Source of the DNA: Algoriphagus aestuariicola
GTDB lineage: Bacteria; Bacteroidota; Bacteroidia; Cytophagales; Cyclobacteriaceae
Length of the DNA stretch: 64,000 nucleotides
Reading direction: 5' to 3'
Assembly: GCF_017254835.1 (NCBI RefSeq)
Contig: NZ_JAFKCW010000005.1
Coordinates: forward strand, 424,185-488,184
Of the stretch, positions 44,834 to 53,089 are shown piece after piece. The translations under genes were made by a program, and so were the position numbers. The notes under the pieces were generated by a model. The model did not search any database, had not been told where the DNA came from, and saw nothing but the letters and a program-made list of their open reading frames with translations. Each line of letters begins with the position of its first letter. The stretch's first letter is position 1.

Positions 44834-47800
44834 ATGAAAAAAATTCTACTGTTTCTACTGAGTTCTTTTTTTTGGATTGGCGCCGTACGTGCACAAAACA
44901 GTACTTCCCCAGAACGCCTAGACCAAGTCAGATCCGAAATAGCATCAGGTTTTGCGACTGAATACGAGCACCTTTTTTTGGGAAGGAAAGCAATTTTGCT
45001 GAAGGCCGCCGCCAGAAACATCCCGGTGAGATTTTCCCTGGGAAATGGAGAATCCGCCGAGCTACTTTATTTTGATCTTCTCGATCAGCCGGTCTACTAC
45101 AAAGTGATGAATGTAAATACGGCAAAGACTACCGGGACGAATTCGCTTCAACCTGGAGGTGATCTGGGATTAAATTTAACTGGAAAGGGCATGGTCGTGG
45201 GAATCTATGACCAAACCAGGCCGAAGATTGATCACCCAGAATATCGAAACAGACTGACCCAAGTCGACGGCTCCACGGAGACGATATCAAGCCATGCCAC
45301 CCACGTGACCGGAACCATTCTAGCAACGGGAGTCAATGCTAATGCGAAAGGAATGGCTTCGGAGGCAAGCGGCTGGGCTTTCAATTGGGAGTCTGATTTG
45401 GACAAGATGAACAACAACGCCTATGACCCGGTGAGTAAGCCGGACGGACATTTGGTTTCCAATCATTCCTACGGCGTAGTCTTGGGTTGGTATAGAAACT
45501 CCAGCAACGCCTGGGCTTGGGCTGGCAATGCCAGTGTAAACGCAAATGAAGATTATAGATTTGGCTTTTATTCCACCAAGAGCAAAGGCATAGATGATTT
45601 GATCTATGCAAAGCCTTACTACACGGTGGTGTGGGCTGCTGGCAACGACCGTTCCGATAGTGGAGACGGTACTAAAAGCCCCGATGGACCAGATGATACG
45701 ATCGGGCCGGAAGGCGTCGCGAAAAATGCGATTACCGTTGGTGCGGTGTCCAATGTGCCCACTTATACTCAGCCCTCTGACGTCAAGATGAGCGATTTTT
45801 CAAACTGGGGGCCTACGGACGACGGTCGGATCAAGCCCGATTTGGTAGGAATGGGCGTGGGCGTTTTCAGTTCTTCGGTGACCAACGATGGCACCACGAA
45901 TGCCTATGCCAGCTTGAGTGGTACCTCCATGGCTTCACCCAATGTCGCGGGATCCTTGCTTTTGCTGCAGCAGCTGTTTGGGCAGCGCAATGCAGGTAAG
46001 TACATGTGGGCTTCGACTGTAAAGGGCCTTGCCATCCATACCGCCAAAGAAGCAGGGCAAGCAGCAGGGCCTGATTATATGTATGGCTGGGGACTTTTGG
46101 ACGCGAAATCCTCCGCGGAGCTTATCTTGAACGAAGATGGAAGCAGCCGCATTATACGAGAGCTGGTTTTAAATCAGGGGCAAACCTACGAATACCAAAT
46201 CCTATCGGACGGCATCACCCCGATCAGGGCTACCGTCGCGTGGACTGATCCATCCGGCACGCCGACAGGAGCTGCGCTCGATCCGACGAATCGCATGCTG
46301 GTCAATGACTTGGACATTCGACTGATAGATGAGGATGGCGTGGTTCATTTTCCCTGGACTTTGGATCCTTCCCTGGGAGCCGGTGCCAGGGCCGTCCAGA
46401 CAACGGACAACTTCCGGGATAATGTTGAGCAGGTGTTAGTCGCGTCACCAAAGCCCAAAAAGTACACGCTGAGGATTCGCCACAAGGGGGAGTTGAAATT
46501 TGGGGCACAACCATTCTCCCTTCTCTTTACCGCGGGAGTGGTGGATGGCGCCGAGGAAACGCTTTACTGGATCGGAGGTACTACCGGGAATTGGAGTGAA
46601 GGCGGAAACTGGTCCTTGACGGCAAATGGCCCTGCAGCCGGAAAAGTGCCAGGCGCTAGTACTCGCGTTGTTTTTGATGGGCCTGCGGGACAAAATAAGA
46701 CGGTCGTCTTGACCGCGGCGTCTCGAGCATTTAGCGTCAACGTTTTTGGGAGCCAAGTGCTGAACTTAGACTTGAATTCCAATTCACTTTTTGTTTCCAA
46801 TGGCTTGAGAATAAGCAATCAAATTACTGAGATCAAAAACGGATCTGTGGTCTTCGAGAATGGCAGTTCCAATGAGATGTTGGTCGAACTCGGACAAACG
46901 CTCTTTGACAATGTTTCCCTGAAATTTGGGGACGGAAGCTGGCGGGTACTCTCGGGGTCGAAAATGGATGAGGTGGCCATTGAGTCAGCTTCAGTCATTG
47001 TTGATCTTGCGACTTTGGAGGCCAATAAGATTTCTGTCGGGCCAAATGCAAGCTTGACAGGTGACTTTGAGTCGCTGAAGTTTTCAGAGGGTCTTTCGAT
47101 AAGCGCGACCGGCCAGATCAAACCAAATTTGCAAGTGGAATTTGCCGGGACCTCTGGTCAGTTTTCAAATGCATCTTCCACGGCAATCACGAGATTGAGG
47201 CTTGCCGCAGGTGTACTTTCGATGGGTAGCGACGGAATTGATAATCTGGATATATCGGGAGCAAAGGCGGTGTTGAATGTGGCAGCTGCTAATGTCAACG
47301 TGCTCAATCTTGGTCCCGGAGGCATATTGGAGTTTGGCCAGACCGCGGCATTGGCTGTCTTGGAAAACATCACTTCGTCAGCGACACAAGCCTCCAAAGC
47401 CTTGATTACGGCCCCTTCTTCGGGAAGCACCTTAGTCTATGATGTCTATCGAAAGCTCTGCTTCGAACATATCAATGTCACCAATGTCAACAAGTCGGGA
47501 CAGGGTATCATCAACTTGGGAGCAGGGGCGACGATACAGAGTGCGAGTGGTTGGCTTGCCCAGAGTTGCGCCGAAGTGCTTTTCGCCAACTTTGAGACTT
47601 CCTATACCTGCGTTGGTTCGGCTGTCACTTTTGACAACCAAAGCGAAGGGGCTGTCTCTACCTATCTCTGGGACTTTGGGCAGGGATCGACCTCCAATCT
47701 GGAAAATCCGATCTTTGTCTATAACACCGCTGGCACCTATCTAGTGAAGCTTACCATTTCCAATAGCCAGGGATCTACGGATTTTGAGCAGGAAGTCACC

Positions 47801-48286
47801 ATAGGTACAAATGCCTTGGCAAAACCCGTTATCGTCATTAACGGCGACCAATTGACTTCGCAGCAGCCAGGCACCTCTTACCAATGGTATCTGAATGGAC
47901 AGGCGATTTCAGGGGCCACCCAGCGAAGCTTCGTTGCCAATGCGGATGGTTCCTATCAGGTGGCGATATTTGACGAGACTTGCAACAGCATCTCTGATCC
48001 GGTGGTCATTTCTGCCATTCCTGAGCCCGATTTGAGTCGGTTTGGAATCTTTGTTGGGCCGATTCCTTCCTATGATCAAGTCACCGTTCAGTTTGCAAAT
48101 GAGTATAGGGGCAAGATTACCATGACGCTGGTTGACTTGGCCGGACGGGTATACCAGACAAGTGTTTTGGGGAAAAATGCGGACGAGCTCGTCGAATACA
48201 TTTCTCTGCCAGCGGCCTCCGGCATGTATCTGCTGAAGATTGAGACAAGTAGCCTGACCTTGCATAAAAAGCTAATTAAGTACTGA
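44834..48286 (+). CDS. Subtilisin-like S8 serine protease with T9SS type A sorting domain
   Basis: An 1150-residue secreted protease with a signal peptide (residues 1-20, AVRAQ). The catalytic triad is Asp126 (VVGIYDQT), His157 (SSHATHVTG) and Ser365 (LSGTSMASPNVAG), with the oxyanion Asn in WAAGND. A jelly-roll P/proprotein-like region, a beta-rich region (about 575-900), a PKD-like domain (SYLWDFG-type, here TYLWDFGQGST) and an Ig-like repeat follow. The C-terminal about 80 residues (VTVQFANEYRGKITMTLVDL to LHKKLIKY) form a T9SS type A sorting domain, so the enzyme is exported by type IX secretion and anchored or released at the surface. The following gene starts one base after its stop. 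Confidence 0.93.
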   Translation: MKKILLFLLSSFFWIGAVRAQNSTSPERLDQVRSEIASGFATEYEHLFLGRKAILLKAAARNIPVRFSLGNGESAELLYFDLLDQPVYYKVMNVNTAKTTGTNSLQPGGDLGLNLTGKGMVVGIYDQTRPKIDHPEYRNRLTQVDGSTETISSHATHVTGTILATGVNANAKGMASEASGWAFNWESDLDKMNNNAYDPVSKPDGHLVSNHSYGVVLGWYRNSSNAWAWAGNASVNANEDYRFGFYSTKSKGIDDLIYAKPYYTVVWAAGNDRSDSGDGTKSPDGPDDTIGPEGVAKNAITVGAVSNVPTYTQPSDVKMSDFSNWGPTDDGRIKPDLVGMGVGVFSSSVTNDGTTNAYASLSGTSMASPNVAGSLLLLQQLFGQRNAGKYMWASTVKGLAIHTAKEAGQAAGPDYMYGWGLLDAKSSAELILNEDGSSRIIRELVLNQGQTYEYQILSDGITPIRATVAWTDPSGTPTGAALDPTNRMLVNDLDIRLIDEDGVVHFPWTLDPSLGAGARAVQTTDNFRDNVEQVLVASPKPKKYTLRIRHKGELKFGAQPFSLLFTAGVVDGAEETLYWIGGTTGNWSEGGNWSLTANGPAAGKVPGASTRVVFDGPAGQNKTVVLTAASRAFSVNVFGSQVLNLDLNSNSLFVSNGLRISNQITEIKNGSVVFENGSSNEMLVELGQTLFDNVSLKFGDGSWRVLSGSKMDEVAIESASVIVDLATLEANKISVGPNASLTGDFESLKFSEGLSISATGQIKPNLQVEFAGTSGQFSNASSTAITRLRLAAGVLSMGSDGIDNLDISGAKAVLNVAAANVNVLNLGPGGILEFGQTAALAVLENITSSATQASKALITAPSSGSTLVYDVYRKLCFEHINVTNVNKSGQGIINLGAGATIQSASGWLAQSCAEVLFANFETSYTCVGSAVTFDNQSEGAVSTYLWDFGQGSTSNLENPIFVYNTAGTYLVKLTISNSQGSTDFEQEVTIGTNALAKPVIVINGDQLTSQQPGTSYQWYLNGQAISGATQRSFVANADGSYQVAIFDETCNSISDPVVISAIPEPDLSRFGIFVGPIPSYDQVTVQFANEYRGKITMTLVDLAGRVYQTSVLGKNADELVEYISLPAASGMYLLKIETSSLTLHKKLIKY

Positions 48287-48287
48287 T

Positions 48288-48986
48288 ATGAAGAGGCTGG
48301 TGATTTTTGTGTTTTTGCTTTTATCTAGGGGAGCGATCGGCCAAATCTCAAACCTCGATTTCAACGGTGTGCCTGCGCGGGTAACCCCTTATTCCGGGGT
48401 TGACGGTTCGCCTTATCTCTTTCCGGACTGGGGAAAGGCCTCGGTCGCCACGAGCAATGGCGGAGTGAAAGAAAATGTGCCCTTTCGCTTCGACATCCAC
48501 ACCAACGAGCTGGAGGTGGTAAATGAGGCGGGGAACAATATTATCCTCGACAAAAATTATCTTGAATACGTGGTCTTGGAGCGGCCGATCAGCCAGATTG
48601 CTCAGAGTACCTCTCCAGGTTTGTTGCCTCAGCTGCTTTTCAAGAAGGGTTTTGAAATCCTCCCCGGAGTCAGCGAGACGGATTTGGTCAATGTATTGGA
48701 AGAGGGAGAGCGATATACCCTGGTGCGCAGGTTCTACTCGGATCTGGTGACTCCGCCAAAAAACAGCTATGCACCGACAGCGGGAAAGATGTTTGTTTTT
48801 GTTGAAAACTACTATCTGATCGATCCCAATGGAGATGTCAGCTCGATAAAACCCAAAACCAACGCAGTTTTGAAGGAACTCGATCCTCGGGACTTGGAAA
48901 AGGCCAAGCAGCTGATCAAGGAGCAAAAGTTGGATTTGGGTAGGGAGGATCATTTGGTGGCTTTCTTCCAGGAACTCAATAAGTGA
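48288..48986 (+). CDS. Secreted protein of unknown function, coupled to the S8 protease
   Basis: A 232-residue protein with a signal peptide (residues 1-19, SRGAIGQ). No recognised domain. It is acidic-to-neutral, beta-rich in the first half and helical near the C-terminus (DPRDLEKAKQLIKEQKLD). Only one base separates it from the S8 protease stop (TGATATG), so it is co-translated with it. It could be an inhibitor, chaperone or processing partner, but this is only inferred from position. No sorting domain is visible, so it probably stays in the periplasm or outer membrane. Confidence 0.75.
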   Translation: MKRLVIFVFLLLSRGAIGQISNLDFNGVPARVTPYSGVDGSPYLFPDWGKASVATSNGGVKENVPFRFDIHTNELEVVNEAGNNIILDKNYLEYVVLERPISQIAQSTSPGLLPQLLFKKGFEILPGVSETDLVNVLEEGERYTLVRRFYSDLVTPPKNSYAPTAGKMFVFVENYYLIDPNGDVSSIKPKTNAVLKELDPRDLEKAKQLIKEQKLDLGREDHLVAFFQELNK

Positions 48987-49068
48987 TCGTATTAGCTTGG
49001 ATGATGTCGCGCGTGGTCCTTCTAAAAGGCAATCACGATTTCTGGTTTCTTATCCTTGTTCTTTTGCC

Positions 49069-49076
49069 TAACTTTG
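49069..49076 (+). promoter_or_regulatory. -7 promoter element of queD
   Basis: TAACTTTG followed by CA, a full TAnnTTTG match, only 18 bp before the queD ATG, giving a leader of roughly 12 nt. Confidence 0.5.
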
Positions 49077-49094
49077 CAGCGAATTTCAAAAACG

Positions 49095-49514
49095 ATGATT
49101 CACATTTCACGAAAGGAACATTTCAACGCTGCTCATAAACTTTGGAACCCGAACTGGTCCGATGAGAAAAATTTTGAGGTGTTCGGTCCCTGCGCCAATG
49201 TCAACTGGCATGGGCACAATTTTGAACTGATCGTCACGGTGAAAGGACTGCCTGACCCCGAGACTGGCTTTGTGGTTGACTTGAAGCAGCTTAGCACCTT
49301 GATCCGCAGACTAGTCATAGACAAAGTGGACCATAAAAACCTGAACGTTGACGTGGATTTTATGCAGGGCAAATTAGCCAGTTGCGAAATCCTGGTGATG
49401 GAATTTTGGAAGATCCTTGAGCCTGCCATCAAAGAGATCACGAAATACGGAGTCTTATACAAGCTCACCCTCTATGAGACACCGAGAAACTTCGTGGAGT
49501 ACTTTGGAGAGTGA
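49095..49514 (+). CDS. queD: 6-carboxytetrahydropterin synthase / 6-pyruvoyltetrahydropterin synthase family (QueD)
   Basis: A 139-residue tunnel-fold enzyme. The zinc ligands are His in FNAAHKL and the HGH in CANVNWHGHNF, the catalytic Cys precedes HGH by six residues, and DHKNLN and YETPRNFVEY complete the family pattern. The Cys-to-HGH spacing resembles that of eukaryotic PTPS (CNNPNGHGH), so both tetrahydropterin and queuosine precursor roles are open, but the presence of queE in the window favours QueD. It forms 6-carboxytetrahydropterin from dihydroneopterin triphosphate. The ATG at 49095 is chosen because it lies just below the promoter. Confidence 0.87.
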   Translation: MIHISRKEHFNAAHKLWNPNWSDEKNFEVFGPCANVNWHGHNFELIVTVKGLPDPETGFVVDLKQLSTLIRRLVIDKVDHKNLNVDVDFMQGKLASCEILVMEFWKILEPAIKEITKYGVLYKLTLYETPRNFVEYFGE

Positions 49515-49528
49515 TTTTTAGTTTTTCC

Positions 49529-49972
49529 ACCACAGAGTTCACGGAGTTTTCAGAGAGCTTTTTAAATTTAAAAATGATTGGATCTGAACTGACCGAGAAA
49601 ATTATTGGTGAAGCGATTTTTGTTCACCGCAATCTAGGTCCCGGTCTTTTGGAGAGTACGTACGAAACCTGTCTTTTTCATAGGCTGATAAAGGCGGGTT
49701 TGTCTGTGGAAAAGGAGAAACCAATTCCCGTTTTTTTTGACGGAGTCCGTCTGGATTGCGGCTACAGGTTGGATTTGGTGGTGGAGGATAGTGTTGTTTT
49801 GGAGTTAAAGAGTGTCAAAAAGCTTAGGGAAATCCATCTGGCCCAGATGATTACCTACTTGAAGCTTGGCGGATACCAAACGGGCTGCTTATGAATTTTA
49901 ATGTGCTACGCCTGGTTGATGGCATCAAACGTGTAAGGGTCTAGTCCTCTTTTTCTCTGTGATCTCTGTGGT
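49529..49972. mobile_element. GxxExxY insert bounded by 18-bp inverted repeats
   Basis: ACCACAGAGTTCACGGAG (49529-49546) and an inverted copy (49955-49972) match at 16 of 18 positions. They enclose the GxxExxY gene and little else. The left end is 14 bp after queD and the right end runs into the first codons of lpxB, as expected of a small insertion between two housekeeping genes. There is no transposase, so mobility would need a factor supplied elsewhere. The flanking motif looks familiar from other GxxExxY loci. Confidence 0.5.
49574..49894 (+). CDS. GxxExxY protein with frameshifted C-terminus
   Basis: A 106-residue protein of the GxxExxY family (PF13366). The name motif is in GPGLLESTYE, followed by YRLDLVVEDSVVLELKSVK, which carries the D-ExK-like residues of a PD-(D/E)xK nuclease-like fold. 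The reading frame ends early at GGYQTGCL. Dropping to the next frame at ACGGG|CTG (about 49884) gives LLMNFNVLRLVDGIKRVR and a stop at 49942-49944, the usual family C-terminus. A single missing C would explain this, so the gene is a recent frameshift or the sequence has an error there. Function of the family is not established. Confidence 0.8.
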   Translation: MIGSELTEKIIGEAIFVHRNLGPGLLESTYETCLFHRLIKAGLSVEKEKPIPVFFDGVRLDCGYRLDLVVEDSVVLELKSVKKLREIHLAQMITYLKLGGYQTGCL

Positions 49973-51083
49973 TAAAAATAAAATCTACATCATCTCCGGA
50001 GAGCGTTCTGGAGACTTACATGCATCAAACCTCGTTCTCGCGCTCAAAAAACGAGAAGCCAAAATCCAATTCCGTGGCATGGGAGGAACCTATTCCAAAG
50101 AGGCAGGTGTAGACCTTGCAGTGGATTATTCAGAAGTGGCGGTGATGGGCTTTCTCGAAGTGGTGTTGGGCTTTCGAAAAGTCCTCAAATATCTCAACTT
50201 GGTAAAAAATGACCTGTTGAGCTACCGTCCTGATGCCTTGATTTTGGTGGATTATGGGGGATTCAATATGAAGATTGCGGCTTTTGCAAAGGAACATGGA
50301 ATCCCCGTCCACTTTTACATTCCTCCGAAAGTTTGGGCTTGGAATCAAAAACGCGCCTTGAAGCTTAAGCAGATTACTGATCAGATCTATTCCATCCTAC
50401 CTTTTGAACCTGAGTTTTTCGAGAAGTTTGGGATGAAAGTCCACTACGTCGGAAATCCGCTTTTGGATGAAATCAGGAAGTTCCAAGCCCACGATTTCTT
50501 TTTTCAGAAGAACGAACTCAGCTATCAGCCTATCGTTGCCCTGCTGCCCGGCAGTCGAAAGCAGGAGATTTTGGCGATGCTCGAAAAGATGGTCAGCCTG
50601 GTCAGGGAATTCCCGAATGCGCAGTTTGTGGTGGCAGGAGTGGACAGTCTTCCCGAGTCGATCTATGAGCCCGCCAAAAAAGCGGGAATCAAGTTGGTCT
50701 TCAACCAGACCTACGATCTGCTTTCCCATTCTACAGCTGCTGTGGTGACGTCAGGAACTGCGACTTTGGAGACGGCTTTGTTTCGAGTTCCTCAGATCGT
50801 GGTTTACAGGACTTCTTCTGTGTCCTATTTGATCGCAAAGAATCTGATCCGAGTTCCGTTTATTTCCTTGGTCAATTTGATTGCAGGAAAGGAAGTTGTG
50901 AAGGAATTGATTCAGGATGATTTTTCTGTGGAAAAAATCAAAACGGAACTGATGCAAATCTTCTCCAACGTGGTCTATAAAGGTGAGATGCTGCAGGGTT
51001 ATGACCTGGTTCGCGAGCGGATTGGCGAAGCCAGCGCATCGGATACCACCGCCCAATTGATACTCGATTCTCCGAAAAAATAA
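49968..51083 (+). CDS. lpxB: Lipid-A-disaccharide synthase
   Basis: A 371-residue peripheral inner-membrane glycosyltransferase (GT19). The N-terminal motif IISGERSGDLHASNL is typical, followed by FRGMGG, LVDYGGFNMKIA, HFYIPPKVWAWNQKR, GNPLLDE, LLPGSRKQEI and TSGTATLETAL with the Glu of the active site. It joins UDP-2,3-diacylglucosamine and lipid X in lipid A synthesis. There is no ATG near the expected start: only GTG codons at 49968 and 49959, both inside the inverted repeat of the upstream insert. GTG 49968 is chosen because it gives the usual family N-terminus with the least extension. Confidence 0.93.
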   Translation: MVKNKIYIISGERSGDLHASNLVLALKKREAKIQFRGMGGTYSKEAGVDLAVDYSEVAVMGFLEVVLGFRKVLKYLNLVKNDLLSYRPDALILVDYGGFNMKIAAFAKEHGIPVHFYIPPKVWAWNQKRALKLKQITDQIYSILPFEPEFFEKFGMKVHYVGNPLLDEIRKFQAHDFFFQKNELSYQPIVALLPGSRKQEILAMLEKMVSLVREFPNAQFVVAGVDSLPESIYEPAKKAGIKLVFNQTYDLLSHSTAAVVTSGTATLETALFRVPQIVVYRTSSVSYLIAKNLIRVPFISLVNLIAGKEVVKELIQDDFSVEKIKTELMQIFSNVVYKGEMLQGYDLVRERIGEASASDTTAQLILDSPKK

Positions 51084-51084
51084 A

Positions 51085-51107
51085 ACCCCGCCTCATCGAA
51101 GCGGGGT
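51085..51107 (-). terminator. clpX terminator, overlapping the 3' end of lpxB region
   Basis: ACCCCGC (51085-51091) and GCGGGGT (51101-51107) form a 7-bp stem. On the minus strand it is followed by TTTTATTTTTT, a good T tract; on the plus strand there is none, so it serves mainly clpX. Confidence 0.82.
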
Positions 51108-51115
51108 CTGTAAGT

Positions 51116-52339
51116 CTAGGCGACTTGGAGTCGCTTGAATTTTGATTTGTCAAATTTGGACCTCGCGTAATCCACGTCTATGGTCAATTCCTTGACGGAG
51201 TCATCCGAAGGAAGCTCATACATCGCGTCGGTGATGATGGCTTCGCAAATAGAGCGAAGGCCACGCGCACCTAGATTATATTCCACTGCTTTGTCCACGA
51301 TAAAATCCAACGCGCTGTCCTCAAAGGTCAATGCTACGCCCTCCATTGCCAGCAACTTGGTGTATTGCTTTACCAGGGCATTTTTGGGTTCGGTCAAAAT
51401 CCTCTTCAGGGCATCTTTATGCAAAGGATCCAAGTGAGTCAGGACAGGAAGCCTACCGATCAATTCCGGTATTAGGCCAAACGCCTTCAAGTCTTGAGCG
51501 GTCACGTATTGAAGGAGGTTCTCGCGATTGGCCTGAGGCGTGTTGCTAGTTTTGCTGAATCCCATAGGCTGGGTGTTCATTCGCTTGCCAATATGCCGCG
51601 CTATTCCGTCAAACGCGCCACCGCAGATGAAAAGGATGTTTTCGGTATTTACGGCAATCATCTTTTGGTCTGGATGCTTTCTTCCTCCCTGAGGAGGCAC
51701 ATTGACGACAGTTCCCTCCAGAAGCTTTAACATCGCCTGCTGTACGCCTTCGCCGCTCACATCGCGCGTGATGGATGGATTGTCTGACTTGCGGGCTATC
51801 TTGTCGATTTCATCGATATAGACGATACCTCGCTCGGCAGCTTCCACATTGTAATCTGCGGATTGAAGCAAACGGGTCAGGATGCTTTCCACATCTTCTC
51901 CCACGTAACCTGCTTCGGTCAGAACCGTTGCGTCAGCGATGCAGAAGGGGACTTCCAGTGTCTTGGCAAGGGTCTTAGCTAGATAAGTTTTGCCCGTGCC
52001 CGTGTCGCCTACCATGATGATATTAGACTTTTCGATCTTGATCTCGTCATGGTCATCCTTTTGCTGGAGTCGCTTGTAGTGGTTGTAAACCGCCACGGTC
52101 AATACTTTTTTTGCCTCTTCCTGGCCAATGACATATTGATCCAAGTAGGACGTGAGCTCCTTGGGCTTCTTTAATTTAAACTTTGGTTTGGCGCCTGGCT
52201 TCTTGGTTTTTTCCTCTTCGCCAAGAATCATGTGCGCCTGGTCGATGCAGAAATTACAGATATGGGCGGAAATGCCCGATACCATCAAATCCACATCTTT
52301 TTTGTTTCTGCCGCAGAAGGAGCAGGTAACTTGAGCCAT
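51116..52339 (-). CDS. clpX: ATP-dependent Clp protease ATPase subunit ClpX
   Basis: A 407-residue AAA+ unfoldase. The N-terminal zinc-binding domain has [10 protein letters not shown] and HICNFCIDQ (four Cys). Walker A is [15 protein letters not shown], Walker [12 protein letters not shown], sensor residues lie in [17 protein letters not shown], and a C-terminal D2-small domain follows. It recognises tagged proteins, unfolds them and feeds them to ClpP. It lies 2 bp downstream of clpP on the same strand and is closed by the terminator at 51085. Confidence 0.97.
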   Translation of the reverse strand: MAQVTCSFCGRNKKDVDLMVSGISAHICNFCIDQAHMILGEEEKTKKPGAKPKFKLKKPKELTSYLDQYVIGQEEAKKVLTVAVYNHYKRLQQKDDHDEIKIEKSNIIMVGDTGTGKTYLAKTLAKTLEVPFCIADATVLTEAGYVGEDVESILTRLLQSADYNVEAAERGIVYIDEIDKIARKSDNPSITRDVSGEGVQQAMLKLLEGTVVNVPPQGGRKHPDQKMIAVNTENILFICGGAFDGIARHIGKRMNTQPMGFSKTSNTPQANRENLLQYVTAQDLKAFGLIPELIGRLPVLTHLDPLHKDALKRILTEPKNALVKQYTKLLAMEGVALTFEDSALDFIVDKAVEYNLGARGLRSICEAIITDAMYELPSDDSVKELTIDVDYARSKFDKSKFKRLQVA

Positions 52340-52341
52340 GC

Positions 52342-53013
52342 TTATACTTTTTTAACTAATACTTCGTCGATCAGGCCGTATTCTTTGGCCTCCAGAGCTC
52401 TCAGCCAATAATCCCTGTCAGAGTCCCTTTCAATTTCTTCGTAGGTTTTACCCGTATGGTTAGCCAGTATTTGATATAATTCCTCTCTCATCGACAATAT
52501 GAGTTTCAAAGAGATTTCCATGTCTCTAGACTGGCCTTGCATACCTCCAGAAGGTTGGTGAATCATCACCCGCGAATGCTGAAGCGCTGACCTTTTGTTT
52601 TTGGCACCTCCAGCGAGAAGCACAGCGCCCATCGAAGCCGCGATGCCGGTACAGATAGTCGCTACATCCGGCCCAATGTACTGCATAGTATCATAGATAC
52701 CGAGACCGGCGGTCACAGAACCTCCCGGACTGTTGACATAGAGAAGTACATCTTTCTTGGCATCCACGGACTCCAAGAAAAGCAATTGCGCCACGATGAT
52801 GTTGGCAATGTGGTCATCGATGCCCGTGCCCAGGAATATGATGCGGTCCATGATCAAGCGGGAAAACACATCAATCTCTCTGAAGTTTTGCGGTCTTTCC
52901 TCGATCACTGAGCGGGTCATGTTTTCGATGTGCTGGGTATATTGGTCAAAAGCCGTCCCGCTTACGCCCTGGTTGTGAATGGCGTATTTTCTAAATTCTT
53001 CTTTGTTAATCAT
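52342..53013 (-). CDS. clpP: ATP-dependent Clp protease proteolytic subunit
   Basis: A 223-residue serine protease of family S14. The catalytic serine is in [16 protein letters not shown] and the histidine in [12 protein letters not shown], and the Asp lies in a following helix near [26 protein letters not shown] is the family glycine-rich segment. Fourteen subunits form the degradation chamber that ClpX feeds. Gene order tig-clpP-clpX is typical of Bacteroidota and many other bacteria. Confidence 0.97.
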   Translation of the reverse strand: MINKEEFRKYAIHNQGVSGTAFDQYTQHIENMTRSVIEERPQNFREIDVFSRLIMDRIIFLGTGIDDHIANIIVAQLLFLESVDAKKDVLLYVNSPGGSVTAGLGIYDTMQYIGPDVATICTGIAASMGAVLLAGGAKNKRSALQHSRVMIHQPSGGMQGQSRDMEISLKLILSMREELYQILANHTGKTYEEIERDSDRDYWLRALEAKEYGLIDEVLVKKV

Positions 53014-53043
53014 TTTTGAGTTTGTTGTGGTAACAAAAATAAA

Positions 53044-53068
53044 AAAAGTCCTTAGTAAAAGGACTTTT
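53044..53068 (-). terminator. Terminator between tig and clpP
   Basis: AAAAGTCC (53044-53051) and GGACTTTT (53061-53068) form an 8-bp stem; on the minus strand TTTTTTTATTTTTG follows. A TATTTTTG (53034-53041 minus) inside that T tract matches the -7 consensus and may start clpPX transcription. Confidence 0.75.
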
Positions 53069-53089
53069 CAATATAAACTCTAAATCGTA

